Assembly (NCBI GenBank): GCA_026874595.1
Contig: CM049309.1
Coordinates: 41,743,079 to 41,807,078 of the forward strand
Source: Sipunculus nudus
Taxonomy: Eukaryota > Annelida > Sipuncula > Golfingiida > Sipunculidae
Direction of reading: 5' to 3'
DNA length: 64,000 nucleotides
Both the position numbers and the translations under genes were made by a program. Position 1 is the first letter of the stretch; every line of letters begins with the position of its first letter. The notes beneath the pieces are model-generated. The model did not search any database. It was not told the DNA's origin and saw only the letters and a program-made list of their open reading frames with translations. Positions 45,401 to 60,400 of this stretch are shown here, piece by piece.

Positions 45401-48400
45401 GCATGGACTCACAGCTTTATAGTGTACAATACTCTTTTTCATGATTAAACAATCAAATTCTTTTACGAAATCAATGAATATATTTAATATAAACTATTTA
45501 AGTTTTTCCAAGACAAATTGTTCTTGCCAAGGGATTGATGAAATAAAGTATATAATAAAACTACTTGTTTAATAATAAAACTATTGTTTTATTGCAGTAC
45601 TGAAACAATCTAAAATCTGGTGAAAACAAAGGGATATAAATCAGCATTGGAAAATATAATAATATAAAAAATAATGATATATCTTACAAATGGTAACCTA
45701 GAATGTATTGCAGGTGCATGTTTTACACAACATACACATCCACCACAACTACAGACATTGACTGGAGTACAACAGAGCAGATAAACTGATACAAGAAGAA
45801 AACTTTTGTACCTTTGTAACTTAGCAATGACTACTTTATATTTAAGCAAGCTTACACCACTGAACCCAGGTGACTACAGTAGACCTAATACTCCACAACC
45901 ACATGTTTATTAATTTACAATAAACGATGAACATTATACACATAATTTCAAAGTATGATCTTTGTATATTTTTCGGATTATACAATTGTAATTCAATAAT
46001 ATCCATACTTTTAAAACAAAATATCTCAATATTCAAATGTGACTGAATGTTCTTTATACCAAGAACTATTTATTGTAATTCATTATCAGCATCAGTTGAC
46101 TTGAATTTCACTCAATTCACCCTGGAAATGTTTACTATTTTTGCATGTTATGGGAATTGATTATTAAAGTGTCCAACAGAGGTTAACCAAATTTCTTAAA
46201 GTGTATTATTTTATTTTTTTATATATCCACATTAAAGAAACGTAAGAAAAAAATCATGATTATCAGTCACTTGATGTTCTGAGTGCAAAATAAAAAAGAT
46301 ATAGTGTCTAGTTTCTGTAATAAAGAAACCTGATAAAACATGCAGGTTGTGGAGACTGGGTTACACAGATGTACTACACCAACACAGAATACTTGGCTGC
46401 TTGGGCAATAAACAACCAACCACCTTTGAGGAGATGCTTGCTGGGTTCATGGCTGGAATCCGATCTCTCCTGCTGCAACAGTTCACCCGCTGAATCAGAA
46501 TCCACTGTCCCAATAACGTTGTCCTCGGAAAAACCCAAGAATATAAAACACTACTACCAAATGCTTGTCTGTTGTACTGAGCCCAATATATCCTGGTAGT
46601 TTAATCTTTTAATTTTCAGTGGTTATATAAAGCAGACATACAGAAGTAAATCTCACTATCAAAAATATATCTATTAAAGGAAACATACATCAACCATGAA
46701 ATATCTGAATCTAAAGAAATTAAATGGATCTACATGAAATCCAGAATAAAAAAGAAAACACAGCACAAAGATATAAAGGCTATGAAATTTGAGGAAACCA
46801 TCTTTTACATGTTTCTTCTATTCTAACAGGTCCAGCTATTCTTCTCCTGTTAAAAATACTCCAATAAAAAAATATTGTGGGGGCTTATCTGAAAAGTGAG
46901 GTTTCATCTGAGAAATGCTAGCAAATTGTTAAAAAATTCCAAAATGAGGTGCGGCACAAATGGAAATGTTCCCTTATTTTCCCCTATTTCTGGTTATTCT
47001 TATTTTTCTTGAATGTAAAAAATTGTTGTTCTATACATATAAAATATATGCATACATGCAGGGGAGCATTAGCAGGTGTCTGTAAAATAAGCACTTTTAC
47101 CTGAAATTTAATCTAAAAGAGTGCCCAGGAATAACTTTAGCTAGTTTTTAATATCCAATTCTGTATTATAAACTAAAAGCCATGTCTATCTACCAGTTTA
47201 AAGCATGCAAAGCCATAGTCTACTAAGTCCTCTAGTGTCTAATAAAGATTGTGCTAATATTATATCTGGTAATTCTCAGATTATTACAGATTTATTGCAA
47301 CCCATGCAATTTCTACAATTTCTACATTTTCATCATATGGTGACTATGCCAGGCCTTGCTTTTTTACACCCATGATACAGCAACTTGCTAAGCAAGTGCA
47401 GAAAAGTCAGGAGCAGTAACCTGCCTGCACTGAGCCAGGGAGACAGACAAGAATGAAGTATTGGGAGGGAAACAATATGAGTGGCTGATACATTGATTTA
47501 TCTCAGGTACTGGTCTTGTAACAGCCTAAAAATCCCTCAGAAGTGGGGCATTATGCCCTTCAGTTAAGGTACTCAGGGTCAGATCCAAAGGGGAATGGGA
47601 CTGAGGGTTAAAAAGGCTTTCATGATGGGGAAATTGTTTTTTTGCATTTTCTTCTGAAATTTCAAGGTTAACCCCACCAGCCCAAATTTCTGGTGTTGTG
47701 GACCTTTGTAAGAGTATTAGTCCTTAGAGTATTAGTAAACCCTCCGCTCCAGATATCAGGGATATGCCCTTGTTTCTGATGATCAGTAGCATATCATATC
47801 ATAAATAATGGCAGCAGTTTATAAAACATGTCTGAGTTTGTGTGAAACATCAGATATTCTGTCTGGCAGCAGGTCCTGTGAACTATATGGCCTACCTACA
47901 GGCCACCAGACATCCTCATTACATAATATTCCCACGGTTATCTAGTAACCAGGACATCAACACCTGAGGCAGGACGTCTGCTGAGGGTGTCATTCTCTGA
48001 TTGGATATTCCTCACAGAGGCCTCGCCTGATTGGACAGTTGGAATTCCCACAGGATTTCACTTTTTTCACACAGAGAATCTCATGGAAGCATCTAGGCCA
48101 GACCTGGGATGATCACTAGTATTACAGAGGGCCCCACTGTCTGAAAAGGAGGCTGCTTACACAAACTCTCTCTGTTTATTTGTTTCTACAGGGATACGAG
48201 GGAATCTATTTGTTATTAAGCTACTACAATTATTTTGTATTTCAGGCCATTAAAATGTTAAGTTCCAGTTACTGAACACTATTAAATTTGTATTATATAT
48301 CAATATTTTGCCTTCACTATTCAAAACTGTACCAATGTGGTGATAAACTGTGGATTATATGGTTGGAGTCAGATTAAATTTTAGGATGGCAGGTGTGAGA

Positions 48401-51400
48401 AAAATTCTACTGTACTACACATTTCACTGGGATTATAGATATTCATTATTATTATTATTATTATATTATTAATATTTGAAACAAGTATATTTTGGGCTAC
48501 TTTTTTATGCCATGTGTATAGGGGGCTTTATCTGTGCTGCCTTTGTATGAAATCAAGTGGGGTTAATTCAAATACGGATATTACACAATTCAAATTAAAG
48601 TGACATGGACTACAACTTTTAAACCTTTAAAAAAATCTTTATAACACCTGATGTTACTGACAGTGTTTCATTTATTGTCATTAATGCCAAACATGAACAA
48701 TCCTGAAAACAACCGATCAGTAACAAGGACAGCAAGACACAGCTGAACAAAAGCATTAGGAACTTAACCCCTTTACACTTACTTTTTTGGCTCATCTCAT
48801 ATGTTCAAACAATATCTGCAGAAGAACCAATCACACTGCAGCTCATGTGACCTACACAATCATATGTTCATGGTCTCTAATTTATCTCACTGGGTGGGTC
48901 ATTTTGCAGTGACATCAGAAAGGTATACCCCTATCACCCTTTAAATGATTCTGGGAAAACTTCAATACTTGCAAGAAAAAGAATAATTTTTTAACTTCAT
49001 TCAATGTAAAAGAAATATAGAGTGCTTTAGATCATATAGGAATGTTAAACAATGGGAGCGCAAGAGTTGTTTATCTCTGTATACAGATGCTGTCTCAAGC
49101 AGTGCTTCACATAGCAAATTCATGCAGAGGATATTTAGAAAGCCAAGCTGCAAAACACCTTCAGATATTGTGATTTGAGGAATTTTATTTATAACTAAAT
49201 CTGCCAAAACATCTGACTGGAGATGTTTCTTCAAGATGACACTATGCATGCTAAAAGCAGAGGAGGCCAAGGGATCCCAGGGACAACAATAACAACATTT
49301 CTTAAAGTATTCAGTGGAGTAAACCTATACCCTCCTACCCTCCTAAATATCTATACTGAACCCTTGCACTGCTGACTGGACTAATAAGCAATATGGTGGG
49401 GTCAATAGCTCACTCTCATTGTTCACCAAATCTGGAATAAATCTTTCCCTGACATAGATTGTCCAGAAATCGTTATTGAAATAGAGTTGTTACCTCTATT
49501 TAACTTTCCCCTTAAAATTGCTCAATGAATATATACAAATTATATATAAAAAGCAAGAAACCAGATTTTATTACCTAATGAGTGTATAAATTTTATTATA
49601 TATAATGTAAAAAGTGTTTGTTATATTATTTATTCTTGATACAGAAACATCTCTTGAACCACAAAGGGGACGAAAACACCCGCGTGTATACAGCCAATCA
49701 AGTCCTGTCAGCAGGCACTGATGGTCTAACCCTGTATTTATTTCACTACAGCATGTGAGGTTCTAGTGTAATAAATCAAAGTAACAGAAGAAATCAAACA
49801 CTACCGTTTTTTTAAAGAGATGATATTAGTGATTTATTAAAACATTTTTGTATGAAAATCTGCTACAAAACACACAGTGATTTAAGAGTGGTCAAACATA
49901 AGATGTAACTATCACTGCAGAAGACTAACTGAACAATGAAATAAGTTTAACTGAACTATTAAACGAATTATTCAGCATCTGATATCACAAAACTGTTAAC
50001 CTTATTACTGGAAATTATAATTTATATTATAAAAAACTCACCAACTCAAGTTCACTATCAAGGCTTGATTGTTGTAGATGACGCTTCAAACGTATAACAT
50101 ACGCCTGCAAAAGAATCAAAGGAAAAATAAATAGAATAGTAAATATATAACAAATATTAGCACAGGCATTATAGTGTGAGCAATCTATCCCACATACTGT
50201 ACATATTAATGATTTATTCGGGATCACAAAAAACACATTTCCTTCAACTGGGGGTGCCATCTTTGTTCTCATCACACTGAACTTACCAGAAAAAAAAATT
50301 TCATGAGAATAGCGGTTCCTGCCTGAGGAAATTCTGTGCTTAAATAAAATCTATACTGAAATGTGTGACATTACTATAACATATGGGCTTTTGCAAAACC
50401 TTGCATTGACAGAATACATAATAACAGAATATCAATGGGAAAGTCCTCATCCGGGGCCTGCACAACATAAAACTATACAATTTTCACTATTTGCATATAA
50501 TGATTGAACTTTTCATCACAGAGAGTAAGTATCCTAGGTGGCACTACCTGAAGGTTTGAAATTCTATGTAGAAGTTTAGGTGTGCGTAGTCCTATCAGAT
50601 AAAACACACAGCAAGAAATGGCTTCAGCTCAGTGATTAATGTGCTTGTTGGAGCTGGGTGGGACAGCATCATTACCATGACAACCAGGTAATTTACCTAG
50701 TTTCGCAGATTTGGGGTACAAGATGCATGTGACTGACAAATAAAAGTACTATCAAATGGTACCTTAATTTGTGCACTTTTAACAGATTGTGTGGTTGGTC
50801 AGTACCATATTTAAGGGTAAATAAAATGGAGCCCCTGCTTATGAGATGAAACTCTACAGTACACTTGTAGACTGTACCAACTGAATTCTGCTAGCATATA
50901 TACATTATGTGCTTTCAGGAAAAATGTATGCTTCCCATTAGCCTGTGTGGTTCATTTTGGTAACCTTAAATTCCAGAAACTTGCAATGATGAAAAATATG
51001 ATTAGCTCCAGAGAGTATCAAAGAGAAAATGCCACAATATCAGTTACATGATATCCCTCATGATAAAACAGTTTTTAGGGAAATATAAAATACCTGTATC
51101 AACCATGATATTAACACATCCCCACCAAGATACTGACTGACTCTTCACTTAAGTTATGACCTTTTCAGTTATTGAGATTACATACTTTTTAAAAGACAAC
51201 ACCTGGCCAATTAATTAATGCTGATATATGACAGGTGCAACAAAAGAAAGTACACTTAAAGTTAGACTTACCACTAATATTCCAACAACTATTGTGAGCA
51301 CAACTATGATTGGCACAGTGATGAACAACTCAGTCCTGATGAAGCGGACCATCTCTTCATCTTCCTCTGTAATAAATTACTCACCAGTGTAAAGATTACA

Positions 51401-54400
51401 GTAAATATTACAATATTCATTGTTGTAAAGATCACACTGAATATCATTACATATGTTATACCAGACATTGGTGAAAACACTACATACAGCATTTTTACAT
51501 ATATTACACCAGTAACTGGTGTAAAGATTACATGGAGCATCATTACATATATTACACTGATCATTGGTGTAAATATTACACCAGTTATCCCTGTAATATT
51601 ACACCAGTCTTAAGTTAAGACTGAGTCATCCTTCTGAAGACAGTGATCACTATGAGGACAGGGTCATCAGAGTAAACATTACTCTGGTGTAAAGATTACA
51701 GAATCTTTAATGGGAAAATGACATCAGTCAGCTATGAAATTATAACATAACTTATTTGTGCAAAGAACACACCAGTCAGAAAAGTAGTAGTTTCATCCTC
51801 AAAGGTTACATAAATTACAGGTATCATCAATGTCAAAATTACATTTCAAGTCAAAGAAAAGATAATCTCAGTCATATTTGTAACATTTAAAAATACCATT
51901 TGTGTAAATATTACATCAAGTTTAAATGTGTATGGTAAAAATCAGTATAAAAAGGATTATTAAGGTCATTAGTGTAAAGATAAAAGTTTATATAAAATAA
52001 GATATCAGTGTAAAAATTTAATTTAGTCAATATTTTGCCTGGGTAGAATATTTACCAGTTTTTCAATCCATTCACAGAATTAAGTTTTGATTATTGTTGG
52101 AATTGTTTTTACTTTTACAAAAATCCAAAATTATCCATACAAATCAAAAGTTATAGATAGTGACAAAAAAATAAAGCAAAGAAGTGATCCAATAAAAATA
52201 ATTAATGCTCAACTAAAAATTTTGGCTAAATGCAAAATAAATGCCTAATAAAGACAATGTACAAATTAAAAATATGATTCATTTACAAAATCAGTCACAA
52301 TACCTACACACTACATCATATATTCAAAACTTCTAACAAAGAAATTATGATCAGTAAAACAAGTGAAAGACTAAAATAGTCTACTTTATTCACATGCCTG
52401 ATTTTATATATGCAAAATCTTGACATATGGAATGCACTTAAGTCAAACATATTGTATATGTCAAAGCAATCCACTTCCGGTGCTCTTACACTTAGACATA
52501 ACTAGGTATTACTAGGAACAGCCTACCTGTTGATTTAAAGGTCCTACCAGGGACACTGGGCATTTGGCTGGGATTAGCAGACACTGAAATGGCAAGTTTA
52601 CTGATTGTCACACATCATAATCACAACACATGAAATATAAGACTGGTTAATAAAAAAAGCTATAACTAGAAATAACACAATAGGAATTAAAACAAAAAAT
52701 TTATACCTTGGTCACAATATCTAACCATCTATTCACTTTACCTAAGGCTTGGCTGGGCATCAGCCAACTAAAGTTTAATTTAATATTTTGCCTCCAGGTG
52801 TCAGCACACAGCAGGAAGGGCAAATTCTGACCACAAAGAAGTAAGACAGGTAATGGAATCTACATGATACTGACATGTTGTTTCAACAGCAGTTTAGTTA
52901 AAAAGGAACAAACATTCTTTTATAAAAAAATATAAATTCTGGTTTCATAAAATCACATCAACTCTCTTACACATCTTAAGATCAAATTTATGCTGATCCA
53001 TAATAACAAACAGAAGACCAAAATTAACATTTCACTAATTCCAATGGTCATCAATCAGTGAAACCAGACTGGTAATATATAATATTTTTCCCACAGCCTT
53101 CTCCATTCTATACGTACCTTCAGCAGTGTCAATGGAGCTGACCCTCCCAATAAATACACTGACACTGTCCTGGTGAGGCAAACCAGCGGTGGCTAAACCT
53201 ACAGTCAAAATACAAATATCCATTCTAACAGAGTATGGTGGTCAGTCAATGGCTTGTTCAAAGCTTGTATTGGAGGGGTATACAAAACTTTAATTCAATA
53301 AACTGATAAACTCTGGTTTTAGATAGTTCCTTGAACAAATATTTATGAAGAATGTATAGAGGGGTATCTCTAACCCTTGTTAGGTTGAGGCAAATTAGAC
53401 TTATTACCTTTTTCACCAATTTAGTTGGACAGAATTTTTCACCAAACTCTGCTCTTCTCTCTGTCTGTCTGTCAGCTGGCACAGGTATGTGCTCTTTGGC
53501 TACAGTCTAATTGCCATGCAAACCTAACAGTCCAGCTTTATATTTGCAATATTTCTTTCAACTTAATACAGTAAGAACAGCGCATGCAGCTGACCAGATA
53601 TGAGGAAATGCATTTAATTTTGAGTTAAACAGGAAATTGAAATGCAGGGAACATTTATACAGAAACCTTTTGTCTTTTAATTATACCACTGAGCCTAAAA
53701 GTAGATCAAGCTGCCCATTTCAGTGAGTAATGTTAAAGAGTTGACAAAGAAGAGTCAGAACATTACAATGCCTCAGTACAATCAACATTCCATTATAATG
53801 TCATCTATTTTCAAGCTTATATTAGGCAGTGAATTTTGAGGTCCCTTACAATTTGATTCAATTATCGATTCTTTACTTGATTCAATTCTTGATTCCATTC
53901 TTAATTAAGAAGTAAATTTCAGACTTTTTAAAAAATAAAAGCAACTTTAGCAAAATGGATGTTAGTAAATTTCAGTAGATAAAAGATAAAATTTAGCTCT
54001 CTCTCTGTTTATCACTGCTATATATGTTCCTATGTCAGTGGATAGGTTCATCAGCGAATGTTTAAAGTAAATTTAGGGCCCATACACAGTAAAGAACTTA
54101 GTCACTGTGAACTGCTCTGTCAGATTTGAGAGCTCACAGAGGATTTCTGAATGGTATATGCAAAAAAATAAATTGATTCAGAGGTAAAAAATTCATTACA
54201 GTTTACTCGAGGGCTTGCAATTCAATGCATTGATTCTTCAATGCATTGTTATACCCATTGATTGTATTGTGTTTATAACTTAGGTTGTATAAATAACAAA
54301 AAACTGCTACCTTCTCATACATCATTTTACTTTTTTTACAGGATCATCAAATGTGGTGAATTATTATTTTTATTCTAGTTTTATATTTCTGGTTCTGTCT

Positions 54401-57400
54401 GTTAATCAAAGCATTTGAGCTTAGCTCTCTGCATGAATACTGTCTCACCCTGCATATAATCCGCTTTTTTTTCGTCATTAAATCTAAACTAAAAACCTTG
54501 GTGCATATTATACATGGAGGTATAATTTTCCAACTAATTTCTGGTGCATTGAATATCGTTTGGTTGGCCTTAAGACAGCTCAAATATCAGCCAGTGTTGA
54601 GTGAAAATAAAGTTATTTAAAAGAAATTATCAGTATTGGTTAAAATTTCAATTAGATAACAAAAAGTTTGATCTTATTTATTGCATTCATTTCAAAATAC
54701 TACATATATACCTTTGATGGCCTGTCATCCCACAGAACTAATGATATGCCAACTAGAATATGCCACTTGTTGATACTGTTTGATACAATTGTTAGTAGAT
54801 AGATGGCGCTATATGCGCTAGCATTTGGGACCGTAAGGAAAACTGTTTTTTTTCATAGGGAAATGACCCATGACACACTAATTACTTTCAAAACAACTTG
54901 ACCCTTGAGGGGAATACTGGTCTGAATGTGATTGCTTCCTTTGCTTTAGTCAATTGATCAGTTATGTGATCACAGCCGTTTCCAGCTCTAGTTTCTATCC
55001 ATGGACTCTCACAGCCTAAAGGACCCTGGATATGCTGCACAAACGCAGCCAGGCCAGCCCTGACTTAACAATGGTACATGTGACGCTTATATCTTACATA
55101 AATCAATTATGTTCTGGTCTGATTGAGTACATTTCTTTAACACCTTACAACTAAAGGAGCATACACTCTTTACTGTGATTACAATTGCAATGATCTGATA
55201 GCTGTGAAAGATCTAAGAAACTTTGTTAAGTCAGTTCAACTGTCATTCTCAAAATTCACTGCCACGGAACCAGTAAATTTTCCAATGGCCTTCAGAAATA
55301 CAATATATTTTATCCACAATTTAGGCCAAAAACAGGGTACGTTTAATACACAGGGATATTGGTTTTATTACCAAAATAGTGGCTCTAACTGGGGCTCTTA
55401 ATGCTCATTATGTATGTGTAAATTCTGCAAGAAAAAAAAGTCACAGTACCTGAGATAAACAGGCACTTCTTCTGATCTGGTGACAGTTCAAACCCTGGAG
55501 GACACAGACAGGAGTAGGACTGGTTGGTCTCAGCGGACGGTACACACAGATGGGAACACTGGCCATTAGCTACACCGCAGCGATTATAGCCTGGAAAAGG
55601 AAAATAAATCAATTAACCTGTTCCATTTACATATATAGACATTCTCATATAAATATTCATACAGAATCAGGGGTTTGTAATAACGCCTTTCCGCTGGTCT
55701 CATAGAGATGATCACATGCACAGAAAGGCATTTTTCATTTTGTACCAATCCGTTTGAAAGGTGAACTCTCAGATGTTGTCCACATTACAAATAATGAAAA
55801 ATACACAAAATGATATTATAACTAGGAAACCCCCAGCTACACTGGTACCCTGTGCCGGTGAAATCATAGAGTTCTGTGATTTGCAGAGCAGCAGGGCCTC
55901 AACGGAGCAGAGCATCAGTCTAAACCCCAGCCCAGTTCTCATCTTGTTCGGAAATATGTTATTACCCAATTTGTTGCCTGCAGAAAGGTAAAACTAGATA
56001 TATGCCTGAAAATGATCAGATAAGTTATTTTCATCAACATGGCTTGTAGGGGGCATGTTTTATTAAAGACGAGGATTATCATACAATGCTGAGTGATATA
56101 TCACATATGTGATTACAGATTAATGCCTGTTGCATATTTTGTGACCTCTGACCTCATTAAATATGAGTGAATTTGATGAGGATGTAATGTGGGTGAGAAC
56201 TATTGGTTAATACTCATCATGAGTTATGGAAATCCATAAGATTTTTGGCAAGTCAATTGTTGTGACCTCAGACCCTCATTAAATATGTGTGGATTTTGCT
56301 GAAAATTGAACTTAGGTGAGATATTTTATTGATATACATTTCTTTTAAGTTTTATCAAAATCCATCATATTCCTCATAAGTTATAATGGCGACACCACAA
56401 AGTAGCCTAATGACCTTATTAAATATGCGTGGATTTTGCCCATTATAGAACTTGGGCGAGATCATCCACTGGTAAGTAGTTATGGTGAGTTTTGTGAAAA
56501 TCCATCAGAGCCCCGGTAAGTTATCACAGCGACACTAAAAGTTAATGGACGGACAGACAAACGGTATGACAGATGGAAGGTGGGTATACCATAATATGTC
56601 CTGTCATAGGCGGGGGTATAAAAAAGAAAAAAAAAGAGTATGAAATTAAGTGTCTTAAATTAAAAGTATGTATTTAGCAAAGACACTGCATTCACCATTA
56701 CAGAAAAAATTTTTATGATTTAGTCAGTAGTGAGTCATGGACTTCTCTGAATATGGGTGTCCAGTTCTTGCAATAGAAACAAATACTGACCTTGAGGCTG
56801 TCGCCAGGGGTGGTACATATGAATACTGTACGGAGGCTGGTTAAATTTCTTCACGACCATGGCGTCAGAACCATTATGTTTGTTGGCCCGATACACTGCC
56901 CTTAACTGTAGGTCAGACCAGTATACCTTGTCCTAAAACAGAAGTGCATTTCCAGTTCAAAACTGCATCATTAAGAAAACTGTCAAACCTAGGCTTGGTG
57001 GAATACTGCATTCACACAAGAGTACTGATCCAATTGACCTATCCACCACAGCCCAAATACTCGCCCTTTTAATCTAATTATTATAATGAGCCCCAAAAAC
57101 GCTCCTACACAGAAGGTCTTCCATGCCTATGGTAGTGAGAGCTGTTTACAATAAAATTATGACGTCACAAATGTCTATGACTTTTGATGTCACACTGAGT
57201 GACGTCATCAACTGGTATCACTGTTCTTCATTGTTGAATATATCACAGTCATTGTGAACTGTCTTGCAATATTTTGGATTATTTGTCTCATACAAATTAC
57301 GTGCCAGGTAAGATGTTATTATTTACTCGGTAGTCGGAGGAATGTCTCCTGCAACCTATAGCCTAGAACTTTTTATAGCGTCTCCCTTGTATAATAAAAA

Positions 57401-60400
57401 TATCCCGAAAAACATTCTGACATGGGTACTGGTACAGAATACACATGTTCTGTTTGACAGAGCTCTGTCAATTTATGCAAATTTTTGTTGTTGTCAGATG
57501 ATTGACGCTTTACAATGTTAAGCTCACCTGACTGGTTGCTTGTTAGTCAATGCTTATGATTATTCATTGAATGAATATGCGATTACGGTCACACAGACAT
57601 GAAAAGGTCAATTGTTGATAGCTCTGATAAGGACTGATTTGATAATCACAGGCACTGTCAAAAATCAAATTACTTACTGTTGGCTCCTGCAGCCCTACTT
57701 TGTGTTCAATAGAAATTTCAACAGGTTTAATCAACATACCTCAAATACTGTGATGCCATATGGATGTCTGAGAAATTGGTGACTGTCTGAGCCTTCCATC
57801 ACCTGGACGATGTTGTTACCGTGGAAATCAGTGAAGCAAATCACCATCTCTCTTGCATCCACCCAATACAAAGTCTGGCTGTCATAATCTGTAAATGTTC
57901 AACACATATTACTTTAATTTATGACATTTATGTACTGTTGATGCAACAAGAATAGTAATCCATTATATCTATACAGTGTTCATGTACAAACTGCTATCAG
58001 AAAAGACATATTATTATCAGACCAACAAGAGCAGGTGTCGCATGTTTAAAATTGGAGCTGGATGCACAATGCTATACCATGCTCTCATTGGTCTGACTAC
58101 AATTCTTTGCTCTGTGTGCACCCTGGTGTTCTTGCCCAGAGGACCTTGCTATACAAAGCAGAGGTTACAAGAAAGGATTTCTGGGAAGACTGCAGTGTGT
58201 AACCACTGCGTGAGTAACATACAAGTTCTTTAATCAAGCTTTGTTTTCTTACCAACTGCCAGTCCCTGTGGTCTCTGTATATCACACTCTCCCCACATGT
58301 TCTGCTGGATAACTGTCTGGTTATTTGTGCCGTCCATCCATGCTCGCTGTATGGACGGTGTGTCTCCTCCTTCACTCCAGAATATATAGCTACAAGAGTC
58401 ATTGCAAGAATATACATGTAGGTCATGTATTTGACATACAGTGGAACCCTGTGTTGCGACCACCCCATAATTACAACCACCCCTACTATTACAATATTTT
58501 TTCTTGGTCCCGAATAAATGACCCAGGTCACTTAGAACTTCATAAATATGACCATCCCAAAATTATGACCACTTTGGTCAGTCCCCAAGGTCGTCGTAAT
58601 TGTTTGGTTCCACCATATATTCCTTCACCCTGTCCTAAATGAAGCACAGTTTTGTTTCTTTTTATTTTGCATATGTGAAAGCATTTTAAGTAAATGATAT
58701 GATGAAATTTAATCAAACTTGATACAAACATTATTATTTGGTTTAATGAGCACTCCAGGTGCTTACCATTTTGACTGTTAAGTGTTTCCAGTACCTAAAG
58801 AACACCTCATCCCCTTCTCTAACCCTTCCCATATTGAGGGCATTTTAACAAAAGAGGAAGGCTGATAAGTTTATTTCACCTACATTATTATAGCATTTAT
58901 GTGATTTCAAGCTTTCTCTGCATGAATTTATTTAAAGGAGCTTTAAGTAATTCCTGTTAAGTAAAGCTCTTATAATGCCTCTGTGATGGATGTATGAGTT
59001 CATTTATCTACAGGCTGTTAGTAAACACAGTGGAAGTTGCAACAAAGGTCACTCATTGCAAAGAGCCCTTTGTAAAACTCCAGATATTCTGATTTGCCGC
59101 CAGATGTTCTTTTCAAAGGTATTTTGATTATTTCTGTGCCCCCCACATTATAAACGTGGATATAAACAAAGTCATCAGCCTGTGCATGTTGGGATCGGCA
59201 TTCTTTGGCCTATTTTTATAGAAGGTATATCTTTAGTTAATAGACATCAGATATCAAAAAAGGCCACTTAAAAGGTGTTAAAATGGCAGCACCATCAGTT
59301 TTTTGCTCAGCCTGGATTCCTGTGAGTAGTGACTGTATGGTGCCAGGATTCTGCTTTCACAGAACAGTCATCTATATTGTGTATGAGTAGGCCTATAGGC
59401 AATGATGATATGCTGAGTGGGTGGTGTAACATACATAATTAAAGACAAAGATAGTACACTTCACAACATGCATGTTAATCATGTGTACAAAACACATAGG
59501 ATTAACGCATGACAGAAGGCCACATGTCCTATATATACAGTAAAGTTGAAAATTACTTCATGGAGAATGAGGTGGAAATGCATATTGTTACAGTGACTGA
59601 GAAAAAGCAATCCACCAGCAAAAATAGAAATGCTGGCTGAATATTTATTTTTAACTCAAAAGAAAGAGAATTTGGGATTGTTCCAATGATTTGCACAGTA
59701 CCATTCAGTTCAGGTAGATAAAGAATGATCTGCTAAGAATTAATAAATAGAGGGGGGGGGGGGAGATTTTCAGGCCAAATATAGTTTTTCCATATGGTAT
59801 ACAACATTAAGAAATAGTAACCACTTTTGAGTCCATACAAAGTCATCCCAAGCCTCAAACTAGAAGCTCTCAGGTAATATAAAGGTATACTTCATACATA
59901 CTCTGTATCTTCCTAAAGGCAATAATATATAAACTGTTCAACAATTTACCTGAGGGATTTGAGAATAAAAAATAACCATCTGTGTAATAAGTTAATGATA
60001 CAACACCTGTTTATAGATTTTTACTGATGGAATGCAAAAGAAAATAGTCAAGTAAAGTACTACTACTAGTTATAACTTACACCCAAACATTTGATATCAC
60101 ACTGATATAACACAACACATTTAGAATCATACATGATGCAGACACTAAAGTTAAAACCTTACCCTGTAAGAGGCTCCACCACAATGTCCAAGGGGTTCTT
60201 CAGTTGCTCTATTATATACACTTTGTTGAAGCCCTCTAGGGTACTGGCTTCTATTGAGCCCACAAGGCTGTCTGTCCAGTATAAAAGGCTGTGTATCCAA
60301 TCCACTGCCAGTCCCTCCACACGACGGGCATCAGTAATCAACTCGTGTCTTCCTCTGGGTCTCTGGCTGCGTTCAGGTACATCTGACCTACAGAGAAGTA

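Noticed and set aside
49001-49270. 89-residue minus-strand frame in the last intron of gene 2, preceded by a pyrimidine-rich acceptor
   Set aside because: In the phase dictated by the upstream exon it hits a stop after two codons; otherwise no recognised features.
58097-58531. 144-residue minus-strand frame
   Set aside because: Runs through the propeller exon in the wrong frame; the correct frame gives YIFWSEGG.
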